From: Maniola hyperantus
Taxonomy: Eukaryota > Arthropoda > Insecta > Lepidoptera > Nymphalidae
Reading direction: 5' to 3'
Length of the DNA stretch: 64,000 nucleotides
Assembly (NCBI RefSeq): GCF_902806685.2
Contig: NC_048554.1
Coordinates: 2,604,001-2,668,000, forward strand
The notes below the pieces were generated by a model. The model made no database searches, was not told the DNA's origin, and worked only from the letters and a program-made list of their open reading frames with translations. Numbering within the stretch: the first letter of the stretch is position 1; each line of letters starts with the position of its first letter. Shown here piece after piece: positions 9,321 through 19,972 of the stretch. A program made the translations under genes and the position numbers.

Positions 9321-10577
9321 ATGGGTGGGAAAAAGTTAATGACTAAAGTGCGTTATGATATGACCGTTTCTAATTTTGAGACAATACGCTCTCTCTCTCA
9401 GGTGGTGTTGGCTTCAAATGAAAATAAGCTTTTATTTAAAGCTAGATGTGCTGATTTGGAAAAACTATTTGAGGATTTTCAGGAATTGCATGTCCAATTG
9501 GCAGCGGAATCGGGACCGGAGTTTGATCAGGAAAAACACATGTTAGTGTTCAAAGAAATTAGTAATTCTTACTATACATCTAAGGCGAAATATGCCGAAC
9601 TTTTTGAGGACTCGGAGCTGCCAAGGGCGACTGCAAGTAAAAGCGATGATTCAACAAATCAATCGTATAAACCGAATCTGTTACTACCTAAGGTGCAAAT
9701 TCCAAGCTTTAGTGGTAAGATAGAGGAATATGAGTATTTTATGGATTTGTTCTTAGCAATGGTAGGGAATGATAATCAGTTGTCTAACACACAAAAAATC
9801 TATTATTTGTGCGGGGCTCTGAGTGGAGAGGCGAAGAGTTTGGTACAACATTTGTCAATTACCGGGGAAAATTATCTGGTTGTGCTGGATATTTTAAAGT
9901 CAAGGTATGGCAACCCAAGGTTGCAGGCCGATAAATTACTTCACACTATGATGTCGGCGTCTCCGGCAACAAAAAATTTAGGTTCTTTAAAATCGTTTTT
10001 AAATGTGTTGATGGAGACTAGCAAAGGACTGCAAAAGTTAAAGTTCCCGACGGAAGAATGGTCCTATTTGCTGTTGTATATTAACTTAAACAAATTAGAC
10101 ATTACGCTTAAGCGTCAGTTCGAAGATAAATTTGGGGGAGGCCAGGGGTTACCAACCTTTGAAAATTTAATCACTTTTTTAACCAAGGAGGTTCAAATTC
10201 TAGAGACTACTAATTCAAGTTCAAGGGGTACCAGCTCAACAAATTCTACTCAGCAGCATAAAGTGCACGTGGCTTATTCAAGAAACCAAACGCAAAAACA
10301 GTCGATTCAGTGTATTCTATGTAACGGGGTTCATTATTTAAATCACTGTGAGAAATTTAATAAGCTGAATGTAGCAGCACGGAAAAACTTTATTATTGAA
10401 AAACGGTTGTGTTTTCGGTGTTTTCATCGGCATCATATTAATGAATGTAAGGTCAAATTATCTTGCGGGACCTGTAATTCTCGGAAACATCATTCTTTGC
10501 TTCATTTGGATGAGGGGTCTGTAGGGAGCGGCTCTACTGACTCTGGTTCGGCTCCACCGGGTACGGGGGGGTTCTAA
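9321..10577 (+). CDS. BEL/Pao Gag-like protein (418 aa)
   Basis: Structural protein expected to form the particle that packages the element RNA in the cytoplasm. Residues about 110-260 resemble the DUF1759 capsid-like domain of BEL/Pao Gag (LLPKVQIPSFSGK, then a helical stretch with GALSGEAK and ILKSRYGN). The C-terminal part is Cys/His rich: C331-x2-C334-x3-H338-x4-C343, then CFRCFHRHHINEC and CGTCNSRKHH, which fits nucleic-acid-binding zinc knuckles. The ATG at 9321 is the first in frame after the hairpin leader and gives a full-length domain. The frame closes at a TAA at 10575-10577, just after a run of seven G (10565-10571). BEL/Pao elements usually encode Gag and Pol as one polyprotein, so this stop is unexpected. 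Confidence 0.9.
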   Translation: MGGKKLMTKVRYDMTVSNFETIRSLSQVVLASNENKLLFKARCADLEKLFEDFQELHVQLAAESGPEFDQEKHMLVFKEISNSYYTSKAKYAELFEDSELPRATASKSDDSTNQSYKPNLLLPKVQIPSFSGKIEEYEYFMDLFLAMVGNDNQLSNTQKIYYLCGALSGEAKSLVQHLSITGENYLVVLDILKSRYGNPRLQADKLLHTMMSASPATKNLGSLKSFLNVLMETSKGLQKLKFPTEEWSYLLLYINLNKLDITLKRQFEDKFGGGQGLPTFENLITFLTKEVQILETTNSSSRGTSSTNSTQQHKVHVAYSRNQTQKQSIQCILCNGVHYLNHCEKFNKLNVAARKNFIIEKRLCFRCFHRHHINECKVKLSCGTCNSRKHHSLLHLDEGSVGSGSTDSGSAPPGTGGF

Positions 10578-10578
10578 A

Positions 10579-12552
10579 TTGGGTTCACCGAATGAGGGAA
10601 AGTCAGATGCGGTTAATGTTTTGCATTCAGCAGCGATAGGTGCTCGGCGCACGGTTTTATTGTCTACAGCTTTGGTGCATATCTTGGACAAATATGGAAA
10701 TTATCATGAAGTCCGTGCTTTGTTGGATAGCGGTAGCCAAAGTACCTTTATTTCGGAAAAATGTATATCCCGGTTGGGATTGAGGGTTCAAAAATCGGGT
10801 TCTGTGGATGTACGGGGGGTAGGGGGAAGCCTGTTATCCGGGTATAAAGGCTGTGTTACAGTCAGGATTACCCCACGTCACGTTGATAACCCAGTGTTGG
10901 TGACAACCGCTTTGGTATTGAATAAGGTAGCGGATGATCTGCCTAGTTGGTCATTACCCAGTCAGTTGATGGATTGCTATCCGGGGCTGCATTTGGCTGA
11001 TGATCAATTTTTTAAAAGCGCCAAAATTGACATGCTCATTGGGGCGGATCTCCTGGGGGACATTTTTCTGGGTGGAGAGATTATCCGACCTGAGGGGTTG
11101 CCATGGGCCATGAATACCATATTTGGTTATATTTTACAGGGGGCATGTCAAGTTAATAGGGAATCTAAATCCTCGGTACAAGTTTATTTTGCTAACACGG
11201 ATGCTATATTGGAGAAATTTTGGGAGGTGGAGGAGGTGCCTGTCAAGATGAAGAATCCGAAAGAAGAGCCATGTGAAGTTCACTTTGAACAGACCCACCA
11301 ACGGGATGCAACAGGACGATACGCACTGCGGCTACCGTTTCTAGCGGATCATCCTGAGTTGGGGGACTCTCAAAACCAAGCACGTAGACGGTTTCACACT
11401 TTGGAGAAGCGGCTCCAGGCGAATCCGGGGTTAAGCAGCAAATACGTGGACTTCATGCGGGAGTACCAGCAGTTGGGGCACATGGTTCCTTTCAGTGGAG
11501 ATCTTGAAGCATCTCATTATGTAATTCCTCATCATGGGATATTTAAAGCGGGATCGGAGAAAATTCGAGTGGTGTTTGACGCCAGCTGTCCTACATCAAC
11601 GGGGGTTTCTCTGAACGATTGCCTTCATGCCGGTCCTAAATTACAGCATGACGTTATGCAGGTTATCTGTCGGTTTCGGCTCCACAAAATTGCGTTTTCT
11701 ACGGACATCAGGATGATGTACCGTATGATTGAGATTCAACGGGAAGATCAAAGGTACCAGTTAATATTTTGGCGGGAATCACCGAAGCTACCTTTGCAAT
11801 TGTTTGCCTTAACAACGGTTACTTATGGTATGAAATGTAGTCCGTATCTAGCTATAAGGACTCTACGACAGCTCGCGGAGGATGAGTCACGTACGCCTAA
11901 AGGCGAGTCTGACCAAGGCGAGATGGATTCTTCCGGATTAGCAGAGGCAGCTCACGTGCTTCAAACATCCGTGTATATGGATGATATTTTAAGTGGAGCT
12001 CCTACTTTACCTGAAGCTCAACGGTTAAAGAAGGACATAATTCACCTGCTGTTCTTGGGCGGATTTGAACTGCGCAAATGGATGTCAAACGACGAACACC
12101 TCTTGGAGGATATTCCGTCAGATCATCGAGAGAAACCCCACTTATTTGACACGGACGGTCCTGGTTATGTAAAAATCCTAGGAATTCAATGGAATCCGGT
12201 TGCGGATACTTTTACTTACCATACTAATCTGGATCCAGACGTGGTTTGGACAAAAAGAGCCATTTTGTCCGTCCTCGCTCGTATGTTTGATCCTATGGGT
12301 TGGATAACCCCTGTGATTTTACAAGGGAAACTGTTGTTACAGCAGATTTGGCTGCTGAAATTAACCTGGGATGAATGTCCAACGCCAGAAATTATCAAGG
12401 AATGGACTCACATATTTAATCACCTCCCCGCCATGGAAAATCTTAAAATAAATCGGTTTGTGTTGGCTGACGAGGTCGTTCATTGCTCGTTACATGGGTC
12501 TCGGACGCCTCGGAAAAGGCTTTTGGCGCCGCAGTTTATATTCGTACTGTGA
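10579..12552 (+). CDS. BEL/Pao Pol, N-terminal part: protease and reverse transcriptase
   Basis: Open frame of 657 codons in +1 relative to gag. It has no good ATG at its 5' edge (the first codon given is TTG) and is presumably read as a continuation of Gag. Domains: retropepsin (DUF1758-like) with catalytic DSGSQ at residues 50-54; a linker; reverse transcriptase with KIRVVFDAS, STDIRMMYRMI near residues 374-384, the TYGMKCSPYLA block, and the catalytic YMDD at residues 466-469; then the connection region (LGIQWNP, LARMFDPMGWITP). These copy RNA into cDNA and process the polyprotein. All key residues are present. The last 25 or so residues after VLADEV are out of frame with the family, because the RNase H start (SDASEKAFG) lies in another frame. 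Confidence 0.92.
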   Translation: MGSPNEGKSDAVNVLHSAAIGARRTVLLSTALVHILDKYGNYHEVRALLDSGSQSTFISEKCISRLGLRVQKSGSVDVRGVGGSLLSGYKGCVTVRITPRHVDNPVLVTTALVLNKVADDLPSWSLPSQLMDCYPGLHLADDQFFKSAKIDMLIGADLLGDIFLGGEIIRPEGLPWAMNTIFGYILQGACQVNRESKSSVQVYFANTDAILEKFWEVEEVPVKMKNPKEEPCEVHFEQTHQRDATGRYALRLPFLADHPELGDSQNQARRRFHTLEKRLQANPGLSSKYVDFMREYQQLGHMVPFSGDLEASHYVIPHHGIFKAGSEKIRVVFDASCPTSTGVSLNDCLHAGPKLQHDVMQVICRFRLHKIAFSTDIRMMYRMIEIQREDQRYQLIFWRESPKLPLQLFALTTVTYGMKCSPYLAIRTLRQLAEDESRTPKGESDQGEMDSSGLAEAAHVLQTSVYMDDILSGAPTLPEAQRLKKDIIHLLFLGGFELRKWMSNDEHLLEDIPSDHREKPHLFDTDGPGYVKILGIQWNPVADTFTYHTNLDPDVVWTKRAILSVLARMFDPMGWITPVILQGKLLLQQIWLLKLTWDECPTPEIIKEWTHIFNHLPAMENLKINRFVLADEVVHCSLHGSRTPRKRLLAPQFIFVL

Positions 12553-14444
12553 CTACGAGTGGTCAGGTTCGGATCTTTTTACTGATGGCTAAATCGAAGG
12601 TCGCTCCTATAAAGAGTAAAAACTAACCATACTAAGTTGGAACTATCGGCGGCAGCGTTAGCAGTCAAATTGCTAAATAAGTCTTAGATTTCTATTAACG
12701 ATAAAGTTGTCGTGCATGACATTTTGGTGGTCGGATAGCACGATAGCTCTTTCGTGGTTGAAAATCCACCTCATCGGCTTCAAACGTTGAAGGAACCGAG
12801 TGACCCAAATCAAACAAACAGTGGTTTGGATATTAATGGCGATACGTGCCCTCGGAGGGGAACCCGTCAGATGTTGCCAGCGAGGCTGTAAGGGCACGAG
12901 CTGCGTCTCATGACCTGTGGTGGGGTCCACCGTGGCTGTTGTCGGATGAAGGTGATTGGCCGGTTAATCTGGTGGATCCGGTTGACACATTGCCCGGTTT
13001 ACGGAGGGCGGTAACGTCACTGTGTCGGCGGTGCTGTATCGGATACATCTCTCATGGCCAAGTACAGCTCTTTGTCCACGTTAATAGCGGTGACCGCGTA
13101 TTGCATTCGGTTTGCGTCGAACTGTAAAAAACCGACTAGCCGAATCACGGGTCCCCTAACAGTGGTAGAACGTAAACAAGCTTTAGAACGGCTTGTTCGG
13201 TTTAGTCAGGCAGACGCCTTTTCCAAGGATATTGAAGCGATTTCTAACAAACGAATGTGTTCCCACGGGCCTAAGAAGATTGAACCTTTTATGATGATTC
13301 AGGACTACTTCGGGTGGGAGGCCGACTTGAACGATCTAGTTTACCTTTCGAGGCTAAGCATCCGTTGCTTTTTGCCCAAGTCTCATGTCCTAACATCCTT
13401 GATAATTGTGCATCATCATGAGCGATGTTGCCATGTGGGAGCAACTGCCCTTCAGGCAATTCTACAAAAACAATTCTGGGTCATTTCCGCTCGGCAGGCT
13501 ATTCGAAGCCAGTGTTTAAGTGTGTAAGTGTTTTAAGACTAAAGCCAAGCCAGCCGAGCCTTTATGTCGGACTTACCAGGTGACCGGATAAATGCCACTG
13601 GATTGTTTCATACGGTGCAAACGGCTTGGCGGGTCCGTTCGCAATTAAATCTTCTCGTTTACGAAAAGCCAAGGTCAGTAAAAGAGTATTTGTGCGTATT
13701 TGTATGCTTGCTACAAAAGCAGTACATTTGGAAGGGTCGGAGATTTATCAACGGAAGGATTTTAGCGGCTTCTCCCGTTTTTCGGCGAGGCGCGGTCTAC
13801 CTTTTCGGATAAGATCGACGGTGGGGAATTCCGTTGGAAGCAGCCGTCATCTGGAGAGGTACAGCGGTTCTTGCGGACTCAGGAAGTGCAAGTAATTTGA
13901 CCCATCAAGCTGGCCAATTGGGAGTCATTTGGCAGTTCAATCCCCCCGCGTCTTCGCATTTTGGCGGGCTTTTCGAAGTGCTGTTAAGTCGGCTAAGACC
14001 TTACTAAAAAGGGTTGTGGAGATCAAACCCTTACAGCCTGAGGAATTGTAACTTTGGTGGTCAGAATTGAGGCCTTGTGCTGAACTCAGGCCTTATGCCC
14101 TTTATCTCAAGACCGGATCAGTTAGAAGCTTGACTCCGGCTCATTTTACTTATCGGCAGGTCGCTTTGGCAGTTTCCGAGTAGACTGGCATCATATTCCG
14201 GACTCTCGGTTTAAACCGCTATCAGTTGGTTACGGCAATGTCCCAGCGGTTTTGGCTTAAGTGGAGTGAGCAGTATCTACACACCCTTCAAATGCGAAAC
14301 AAGTGGACTGCCACGACTGACCTCCTACCGTTGGAGAGTTAGTCTTAATTAAGGACGAGAATTTGCCGCCACTTAAATGGAGGCTTGCTAGCATTAACGA
14401 GCTGCTACCTGGGAGAGATGGGGTCGTTAGGGTGGTAAAATTAT
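12504..14444 (+). pseudogene. BEL/Pao Pol, C-terminal part: RNase H and integrase, frame-broken
   Basis: The expected continuation of Pol is present but split over all three frames by one-base shifts. Recognisable pieces in order: RNase H (SDASEKAFGAAVYI, then LELSAAALAVKLL), DLWWGPPWLL before integrase (from the frame opening at 12846), integrase zinc-binding part with HHHERCCHVGATALQ (frame 13054-13527), integrase core pieces (ATKAVHLEG, NPPASSHFGG) and a C-terminal WRLASINELLPGRDGVVRV close to 14440. Breaks are dense here and nearly absent upstream. Either this copy is dead in the integration functions, or the assembly in this stretch carries uncorrected length errors. I do not treat the short ATG frames in it as separate genes. 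Confidence 0.85.
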
Positions 14445-14540
14445 AACGTCCACTGTTCTTTGGTCCGACCTGTTGTCAAAACTGTGTCGGCTTCCTCTTA
14501 AGTTAATACAATGTTTAAGGGATAAAGGCTTTTAGCCTTT

Positions 14541-14553
14541 CTCGGGGGGAGAA
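14541..14553 (+). promoter_or_regulatory. Polypurine tract of the BEL element
   Basis: CGGGGGGAGAA lies directly before the first base of the 3' LTR. Such purine runs resist RNase H and prime plus-strand DNA synthesis. Confidence 0.75.
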
Positions 14554-14939
14554 TGTTTGGTTTTGTTTACAACAGATCAGGTTCTTTTATTTTTATTCTT
14601 AATATATCATTTATTTTATTTACATCTATCTCCTTTCCTATTCAAAATTCCCCTCCAAATTACGAGCCGCGTGGAATGGAACGCAACCGAGAAAAATCCA
14701 AGATGGCGAAAAACACTCGAACGCGAGCCCACGCTGCTCCGAAAAGGTTTAAGTTTTGACAAAATGTGAACAATAAAATCCGAATAAAACTATCCGCTGG
14801 CCAGCAAGTGTCGTGAGTGTGTGACGGCAACTACAGAAGAAATCTAAAACCCTAGTGCATCATAAGTGCAGCGCCGGACAAAGTACGTAAATCCTGTTGT
14901 CTTATTTAATATCCCTGGTGCCTTTCCCAATATTTAACA
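14554..14939 (+). repeat. 3' LTR of the BEL/Pao element
   Basis: 386 bp, TGTTTGG...TTTAACA, colinear with the 5' LTR and followed by GGAGT at 14940-14944. I count about ten one-base length differences from the 5' copy and no unambiguous substitution. Confidence 0.93.
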
Positions 14940-14944
14940 GGAGT
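14940..14944. repeat. Target site duplication, right copy (GGAGT)
   Basis: Matches 7901-7905 exactly and abuts the 3' LTR. Confidence 0.9.
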
Positions 14945-15394
14945 TTTGTTAGGGACTACTTCTCAACATGTTAACTATTTACCAGTATCGAGAGCTACCT
15001 TGGGAACTATGACGCGGGGCTGTGGGACCAAACTGTAAAACGACTGTTAATTGACTGATTAAGGACTTTGAAAGTTTAAGATGGGTCGTAAACCATCGTA
15101 ACACTGAAATTTACGCTGGAAGAGGTGTACCATACCAAATGACAGTTAGTATTTGTGTCGATTCGAGGCGCCCGAACCGAGCGTCCCGGGAATTAAATAG
15201 ACACCTTGTGTAAATTGTCTTCGTGTCGTGTCTTCCTCACTTTTAGTTCTGAGTACGCTCACATGACCATCACTATCAGCGCCAAAATGGAGCAAATTCA
15301 ATTCGAAAGGTCGGGCCAAATCCAGGTCCACGCGACCCTACTTACATTAGCGTAATATTATGTCGCGTACTCTTGATGCTTGAATCTCTGTGAC

Positions 15395-15555
15395 TCTAAG
15401 TGTGAATCCTATAGAGCGCACTTGACTTGCTTAGACTTAAGACAGCGTTTAAACGAGACAGAGCTATATCTTCTCACATAAATCTGTCTCGTTTTAACTC
15501 AAACTTAGCCTGAGCAAAGTAAAGTGCGCTCACTAGATCTCAGCCTTAAGACTTT
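15395..15555. mobile_element. Palindromic MITE with AAACGAGACAG core
   Basis: TTTAAACGAGACAG and CTGTCTCGTTTTAA surround a short loop (CTATATCTTCTCACATAAAT-like). Outer arms (GAGCGCACTTGACTTGC on the left and its imperfect complement on the right) extend the fold to about 75 bp each. Confidence 0.65.
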
Positions 15556-15792
15556 TTGACTTCAACAAACCATCGCCTATATGATAAGAATGGACGGTTT
15601 GTTGGGAAAGTGCACTTACGCATTCACACACAAAGCGGATATGCGGGTCTTACTGGGCTGCCATAAGATACCCATTAAAAACCCAGCGGCACAATCGCGT
15701 TCAGGAAGAGGCGTCTCAGGATCCTGTGTATCGGATGTGACTGAGACATCCCGACGTTGAACCGGTTTCAGGTTTCCACCTATTTCCTTAGG

Positions 15793-15920
15793 CAGGGAAG
15801 AGTGCTGCCCACTGCTACTTCAGTTTGCTCATGACTTTGGGCCATGTCAATGATCTTGATTTCATGCGGATCTTTTCACTTCAGATATTATCCGTCAGGG
15901 ATTCTTACTCGCTAAGCATT
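15793..15920 (-). mobile_element. RTE LINE fragment, decayed
   Basis: Minus-strand match to the region before and including LKWQWAG, with several length changes and no open frame. It lies 850 bp beyond the BEL insertion. Confidence 0.5.
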
Positions 15921-16267
15921 TTTGAAAATTATCAATTTACAAATAAATTGAACTGTAGTATCGTTAAAAAAATAACGTAGAAATATTTCAAAGTTCAATA
16001 CAATTTTCTGAAGCGCCTCACTTATAAATTTTGGTTCCTCGTTTTAGGCTCTTAAAGTACACAATTTTATTAATCAAAACCAGTTCGGTATAGAAAACGA
16101 AAATCATAAAGTGCTTTTCGAACAAAAGCAGACTTGACCTATATGAATTATTTATTGCTGCTTCGTTCAGTTTTTGGCTCTAGTTAAATATAGTTAATCG
16201 AAAGTTTGCTTTGTTCAACTTCTCATTTATTTGTATCAAGTGTGTATTTTTTTAAATTCATCACAGG

Positions 16268-16552
16268 CGCACGCTTGACCACGATCACACCTGATGGGAA
16301 GTGATGATGCTGGGCTAACTTGGAAGAGATATGGAAAATTTATTAAACCCATACTCCTTTTCGGTTTCTAAGCGACATCGTACCTACTGGAACACTTGAT
16401 CACTTGGCCCGCCTGTCGCCGCTAGGGTGAGTAACTAGCCAAGGCCGAATCCTTTTTACTGAGACCAGAAACATAAATTTTTTCTACTAGGAATCGAACC
16501 GGGACCTTCCACTTTATAAGACCACAGTAATCATCACTGCGCCAGGGAGGTA
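16268..16552 (-). mobile_element. SINE family 2, full length
   Basis: Reverse copy: B-box complement GGAATCGAACCGGGACC, head complement TCACTGCGCCAGGGAGG. The 3' end GCTTGACCACGATCACACC is the LINE-like tail. Confidence 0.75.
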
Positions 16553-17529
16553 GTCAAAAACATTAGAGAAAACCTAAACAACGCAACGAAGTGGCAAAGA
16601 AAAAGCCAGTATTATTTAAGGCTTATAAGGCTTATGTCAAGGCTCTTTAGAGTAATTATAAGGCGAGGAAGACTGAAAAGGGCGATTTATATTCCCGATA
16701 GCAGAATATCTCTGCATATATGGAACATGGGCAAATGCCACTCAAACAATACACGTATATTTATTTGAAAAGCAGTTTGCATCACAATAGCTATGTTATA
16801 GACTTATAGAATAAAGGCGTGGACAAATAAAGCGCGCCGACAGCAACGCGCGACTGCAACGTATCTAATGCGGCTCTTTTGTAGATAAGGAGAACTGTAT
16901 GAGGTGTTCACACTCCCGAGCACTTGTAATTGGAGCGAAGTTGACTTAAAAGTTACATATTGAAGGGTGCTTGGAAGAGCTCGCAGGGTAGCCATACGGC
17001 CGCCAAATTGTACCTGCCTATATTTTTGTTTTTGCTTTTATGTGTTTTCTCTGTACTAAGTTTTGTGATGTACTGTAAAAGTATATCATTCTATTCATTC
17101 ATCGACCCTTGAACTGGCAACCGGTACTATCTCAATATTATCAACTTTTCAGCTTGTCTTCCTAAGCTAAATATGCTTTTAAAGTTGTGACACTGTGGAG
17201 TACAAAATAGCATAAGTAAAGTCGTCAAAAATTTGAGATAGGATATTTCAAGTTGATAAAAAAGACACCATACCTCGGCGCCACTCCACTCGGTCTGTGG
17301 GCATTGTACTCAAGGCCCCTGCTGTAAAGTTGCTCTCGCTACGCCGATACGCGTTGTGTTTGCTTCAGCTTTAATCTCGAGTAGTGGCTCGTATTCGCCA
17401 AACCATCTAAATGACGTTCAAGTCTTCCTTTTAACTTGCCTTCGTAAGAGGATAAGGATGGAAGATTGCCGCGATAAAATAATACTACTTAGGTAGGTAC
17501 GGTCCCTTTCTATTCACGCATTGTTGTCT
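16553..17529. other. No gene or recognised repeat seen
   Basis: The short minus frame at 16995-16804 shows no domain. Confidence 0.45.
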
Positions 17530-17996
17530 ATTTTTTAGGGTTCCGTACTCTCAAAGGAAAAAGAACGAAACCCTTATAGGTCACTTTCTTGTCTGTTTGT
17601 CTGTCTGTCTGTCTGTCGTATGTATGTCTGTCAACAAACCTACAGGGTACTTCCCGTTGACCCTAGAATCATGAATTTGGTAGGTAGGTAGGTAGATCTT
17701 ATAGCTGACATTTGGGGGAAAAATCTTAGATTAGAACCGTGATAATTTAGGCTTACATCACAACAAAAAAATTGTGGTCATGAACTAATAATTAGTATTT
17801 AACTTTTCTAAGTAAGATGATTATATCAAGTGGGGATTCATATGAAAGGTCTTCATCTGTGCATTCTAAACATATTTTTATTATTATGTTTGTATCATAG
17901 TTTTTTGAATTATCCTGCAAAATGTTCGAAAAACTACGACTGTAGTACGGAAACCCCTCATTGCGCGAGCCTGACTCGCACTTGGCCGGTTTTTAA
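17530..17996 (+). repeat. GTTCCGTAC-family repeat, full length
   Basis: Starts TTTTTTAGGGTTCCGTACTC, has a GTCTGTCT run, AGGGTACTTCCCGTTGACC, GAACTAATAATTAGTATTT, and ends GACTCGCACTTGGCCGGTTT. About 465 bp, no usable ORF (the 60-codon frame is incidental). Superfamily not known to me. Confidence 0.7.
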
Positions 17997-18368
17997 GCTA
18001 GGAGGAGCTTGAGCTTGCAACTTCATGTTTCAAAGTTTACAAATATACGACACTCTTTTGCTAATAAAATGACCATATTTGGTAAACAACCTTATAGAAA
18101 CTTGGCTGGATCTCATTTATTTTTCATATTGTTCATTATCATTATTTGTCAGATCCGTGTTCGGATGCTCACGTTTAATTTATGCTGACGACTAATAACT
18201 TTGTAGTACGTAAATGTTATGGTTTATCCTAAACTTGGATAGTCCGAAACCGCCATGACTAAATAGCCGCTCTCCAGCATAATAGGCCCAACAAGCCACA
18301 CCGAAACAATTACGATGCGGACACCGTGTAGAACTAACTCTATCTTGTTACAGACGTTTATTAGAACA

Positions 18369-18572
18369 CTAGCTGATGCCGCGACTTCGACCGAAATAGA
18401 TTTTAAAATCCCGTGGGAACTCATTGATTTTACGGGATAAAAAGTAGCCAATGGCACTCTCCAGGTCTTAACTATACCTATGCAATCACGTCAATCCGTT
18501 GCTCCATTGCGACGTGATTGAAGGACAACCAACAAAACTAACACACTTTCGCGCAATTATAATATAGGTACT
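18369..18572 (-). mobile_element. Helitron-like element
   Basis: CTAGCTGATGCCGCGACTTC, AATCACGTCAATCCGTTGCT and 5' side TTCGCGCAATTATAATATAG. Confidence 0.65.
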
Positions 18573-18592
18573 GATTATAATATGGATACTGA

Positions 18593-19060
18593 CTAGCATA
18601 CCTACCCGACCGGCTTCGCTCGAGTGGAATTTAAAAAATCGGTGCAGGATAGGAATATTTAAAAATCCCGAAAAAAGTGCTTTTTCAATTTTGACCGAAA
18701 CCCTAAATACCCATATTCATACAAACGGTATGTAAAATCATGGACTTTCATATAAACTTTCATCCCATTTTAACCCTTTTAGGGGTAAAATTTTTAAAAA
18801 CGTGAAATACGTAGGTATTCCTATATTTTTTAAATGATAGCTTACATACCAATTTGTTCGACATAACTTGAAAAATGACGAAATATAAACTTTTCGCCTA
18901 TTATAACCATTAGGGATAGAATTTCCTAAAAACACTGTTAGTTAATGCCTAGATCCCAACAGAAATCTACTGCCAAAATTTTAAGTTTTTAATCCCATCG
19001 TTTGAGTTGTGCGTTGATAGATGAATCGGTCAGTCAGGGCAGGACTAGTCTTTTTTATAT
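18593..19060 (-). mobile_element. Helitron-like element, decayed long copy
   Basis: Left end CTAGCATACCTACCCGACCG, internal CCCTTTTAGGGGTAAAATTT, right side GTGCGTTGATAGATGAATCG with a CAGT remnant. Longer than the other copies, with an internal duplication of the TTTTAACCC.TTAGGG block. Confidence 0.45.
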
Positions 19061-19354
19061 TATTTAATGTTGTATTAGGTAGCTATATATATAGGTAAAT
19101 GCTTTGTTACAATTTACTTTAGAAACAAGGAGGGGTATTAACCAGCGTGATCATTTAATATAGGCAATTAACAAAAGATCTCAGGCATTACATTTCCCGG
19201 AATGCCTTGAAAACATTAGCTAATGAATACCGCATACCGCGACCTCTCGCACTCTATTTGCATATTTCTACGTGGTGGGGTTAATTAAAATTATTAAGGT
19301 GCTCTCTCACAGAGTGTCCTATCACGAATCTCAAGTTGACAGAAGCTCGGTAAG

Positions 19355-19540
19355 GTTCATCATCGATAGACGTCCACTGCTAGACATCGGTTTTTCGAAC
19401 TATGTGCCCTGCCCATTGCTACTTCAGCTTTACAACCCGGTGGACTATATCGGTTTCTATGGTTCTCAGATTTGATTACGCAGAGAAACTCCAAGAATAG
19501 ATTTCTCGATTGCCCGCTGAGTGACTCAAGTGACGTCAAA
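19355..19540 (-). mobile_element. RTE LINE fragment with internal deletion
   Basis: Starts at the tail (CATCATCGATAGACGTCC) and then jumps to the block encoding KLKWQWAGH; the roughly 130 bp encoding the Arg-rich end are missing. Same kind of deletion as in the copy at 33819-34031. Confidence 0.65.
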
Positions 19541-19777
19541 ACACTTTAGCTTTAAGTACCTTGGCTACCTTTTTAATACAGCTCAAGTTTACCCACACTT
19601 CTACAGCTAACGCTTCACGCGCAAATCTCGCGAACTTATAATCAGTGGTACTGAATTTTAGGTTTTAAATCGAGGACATTTAGGACCACTGTACTCTGAC
19701 GTTATTGTGTTTTTGATAGCAACATTTTAGTGAGAGAGATGTGTCTCATAACAACAAAACTATCTTAAGTAGGTATA

Positions 19778-19919
19778 GTACGTGACAGGTCAATCCATGC
19801 CATGTGGCAATCGGGGTGGGTATGCCCCGTACACCAGCACAGCCCCCGCGTTAACCCGATGCGTGTGAGGGGCGTCCCCCCGCCTCAAACCCCGATTGCC
19901 ATGTCGACCTGTCGCGTAC
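19778..19919. mobile_element. CpG-rich foldback MITE (GCGACAGGTCGA family)
   Basis: Ends CGTGACAGGTC...GACCTGTCGCG; inner arms GGCAATCGGGG and CCCCGATTGCC; GC-rich centre. The short frame across it is incidental. Five copies in the window. Confidence 0.7.
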
Positions 19920-19972
19920 CACACATATTACATACCTACTCGCTTCTCGTTACTAGCCAACTCGTTTCTAGT

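Larger units (their letters stand above)
7906..14939 (+). mobile_element. BEL/Pao-type LTR retrotransposon, full length
   Basis: Seen: two near-identical direct repeats of 388 and 386 bp starting TGTTTGG and ending TTTAACA, flanked by the same five bases GGAGT (7901-7905 and 14940-14944), which is a 5-bp target duplication. Between them lie a leader of about 1 kb, a gag ORF, a pol region in the order aspartic protease, reverse transcriptase, RNase H, integrase, and a purine run just before the 3' LTR. Known: the long retropepsin-RT linker, the gag fold and this domain order mark BEL/Pao elements of insects. No envelope-like ORF is seen after integrase. The 5' half is open, while the 3' half of pol has many one-base shifts. 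LTR identity, if length differences are ignored, suggests a recent insertion. Confidence 0.95.
14945..16267. other. Right flank of the BEL insertion, mostly unassigned
   Basis: Apart from the MITE at 15395 and the RTE scrap at 15793 nothing is recognised; the base composition is more balanced than in the rest of the window. Confidence 0.45.

Noticed and set aside
12846..13895. Several separate small genes after pol
   Set aside because: All are pieces of RNase H and integrase read in different frames of the same BEL element.
17581..17640. GTCTGTCT runs as independent microsatellites
   Set aside because: They are built-in parts of the GTTCCGTAC repeats and Helitron-like elements and recur at the same place in each copy.
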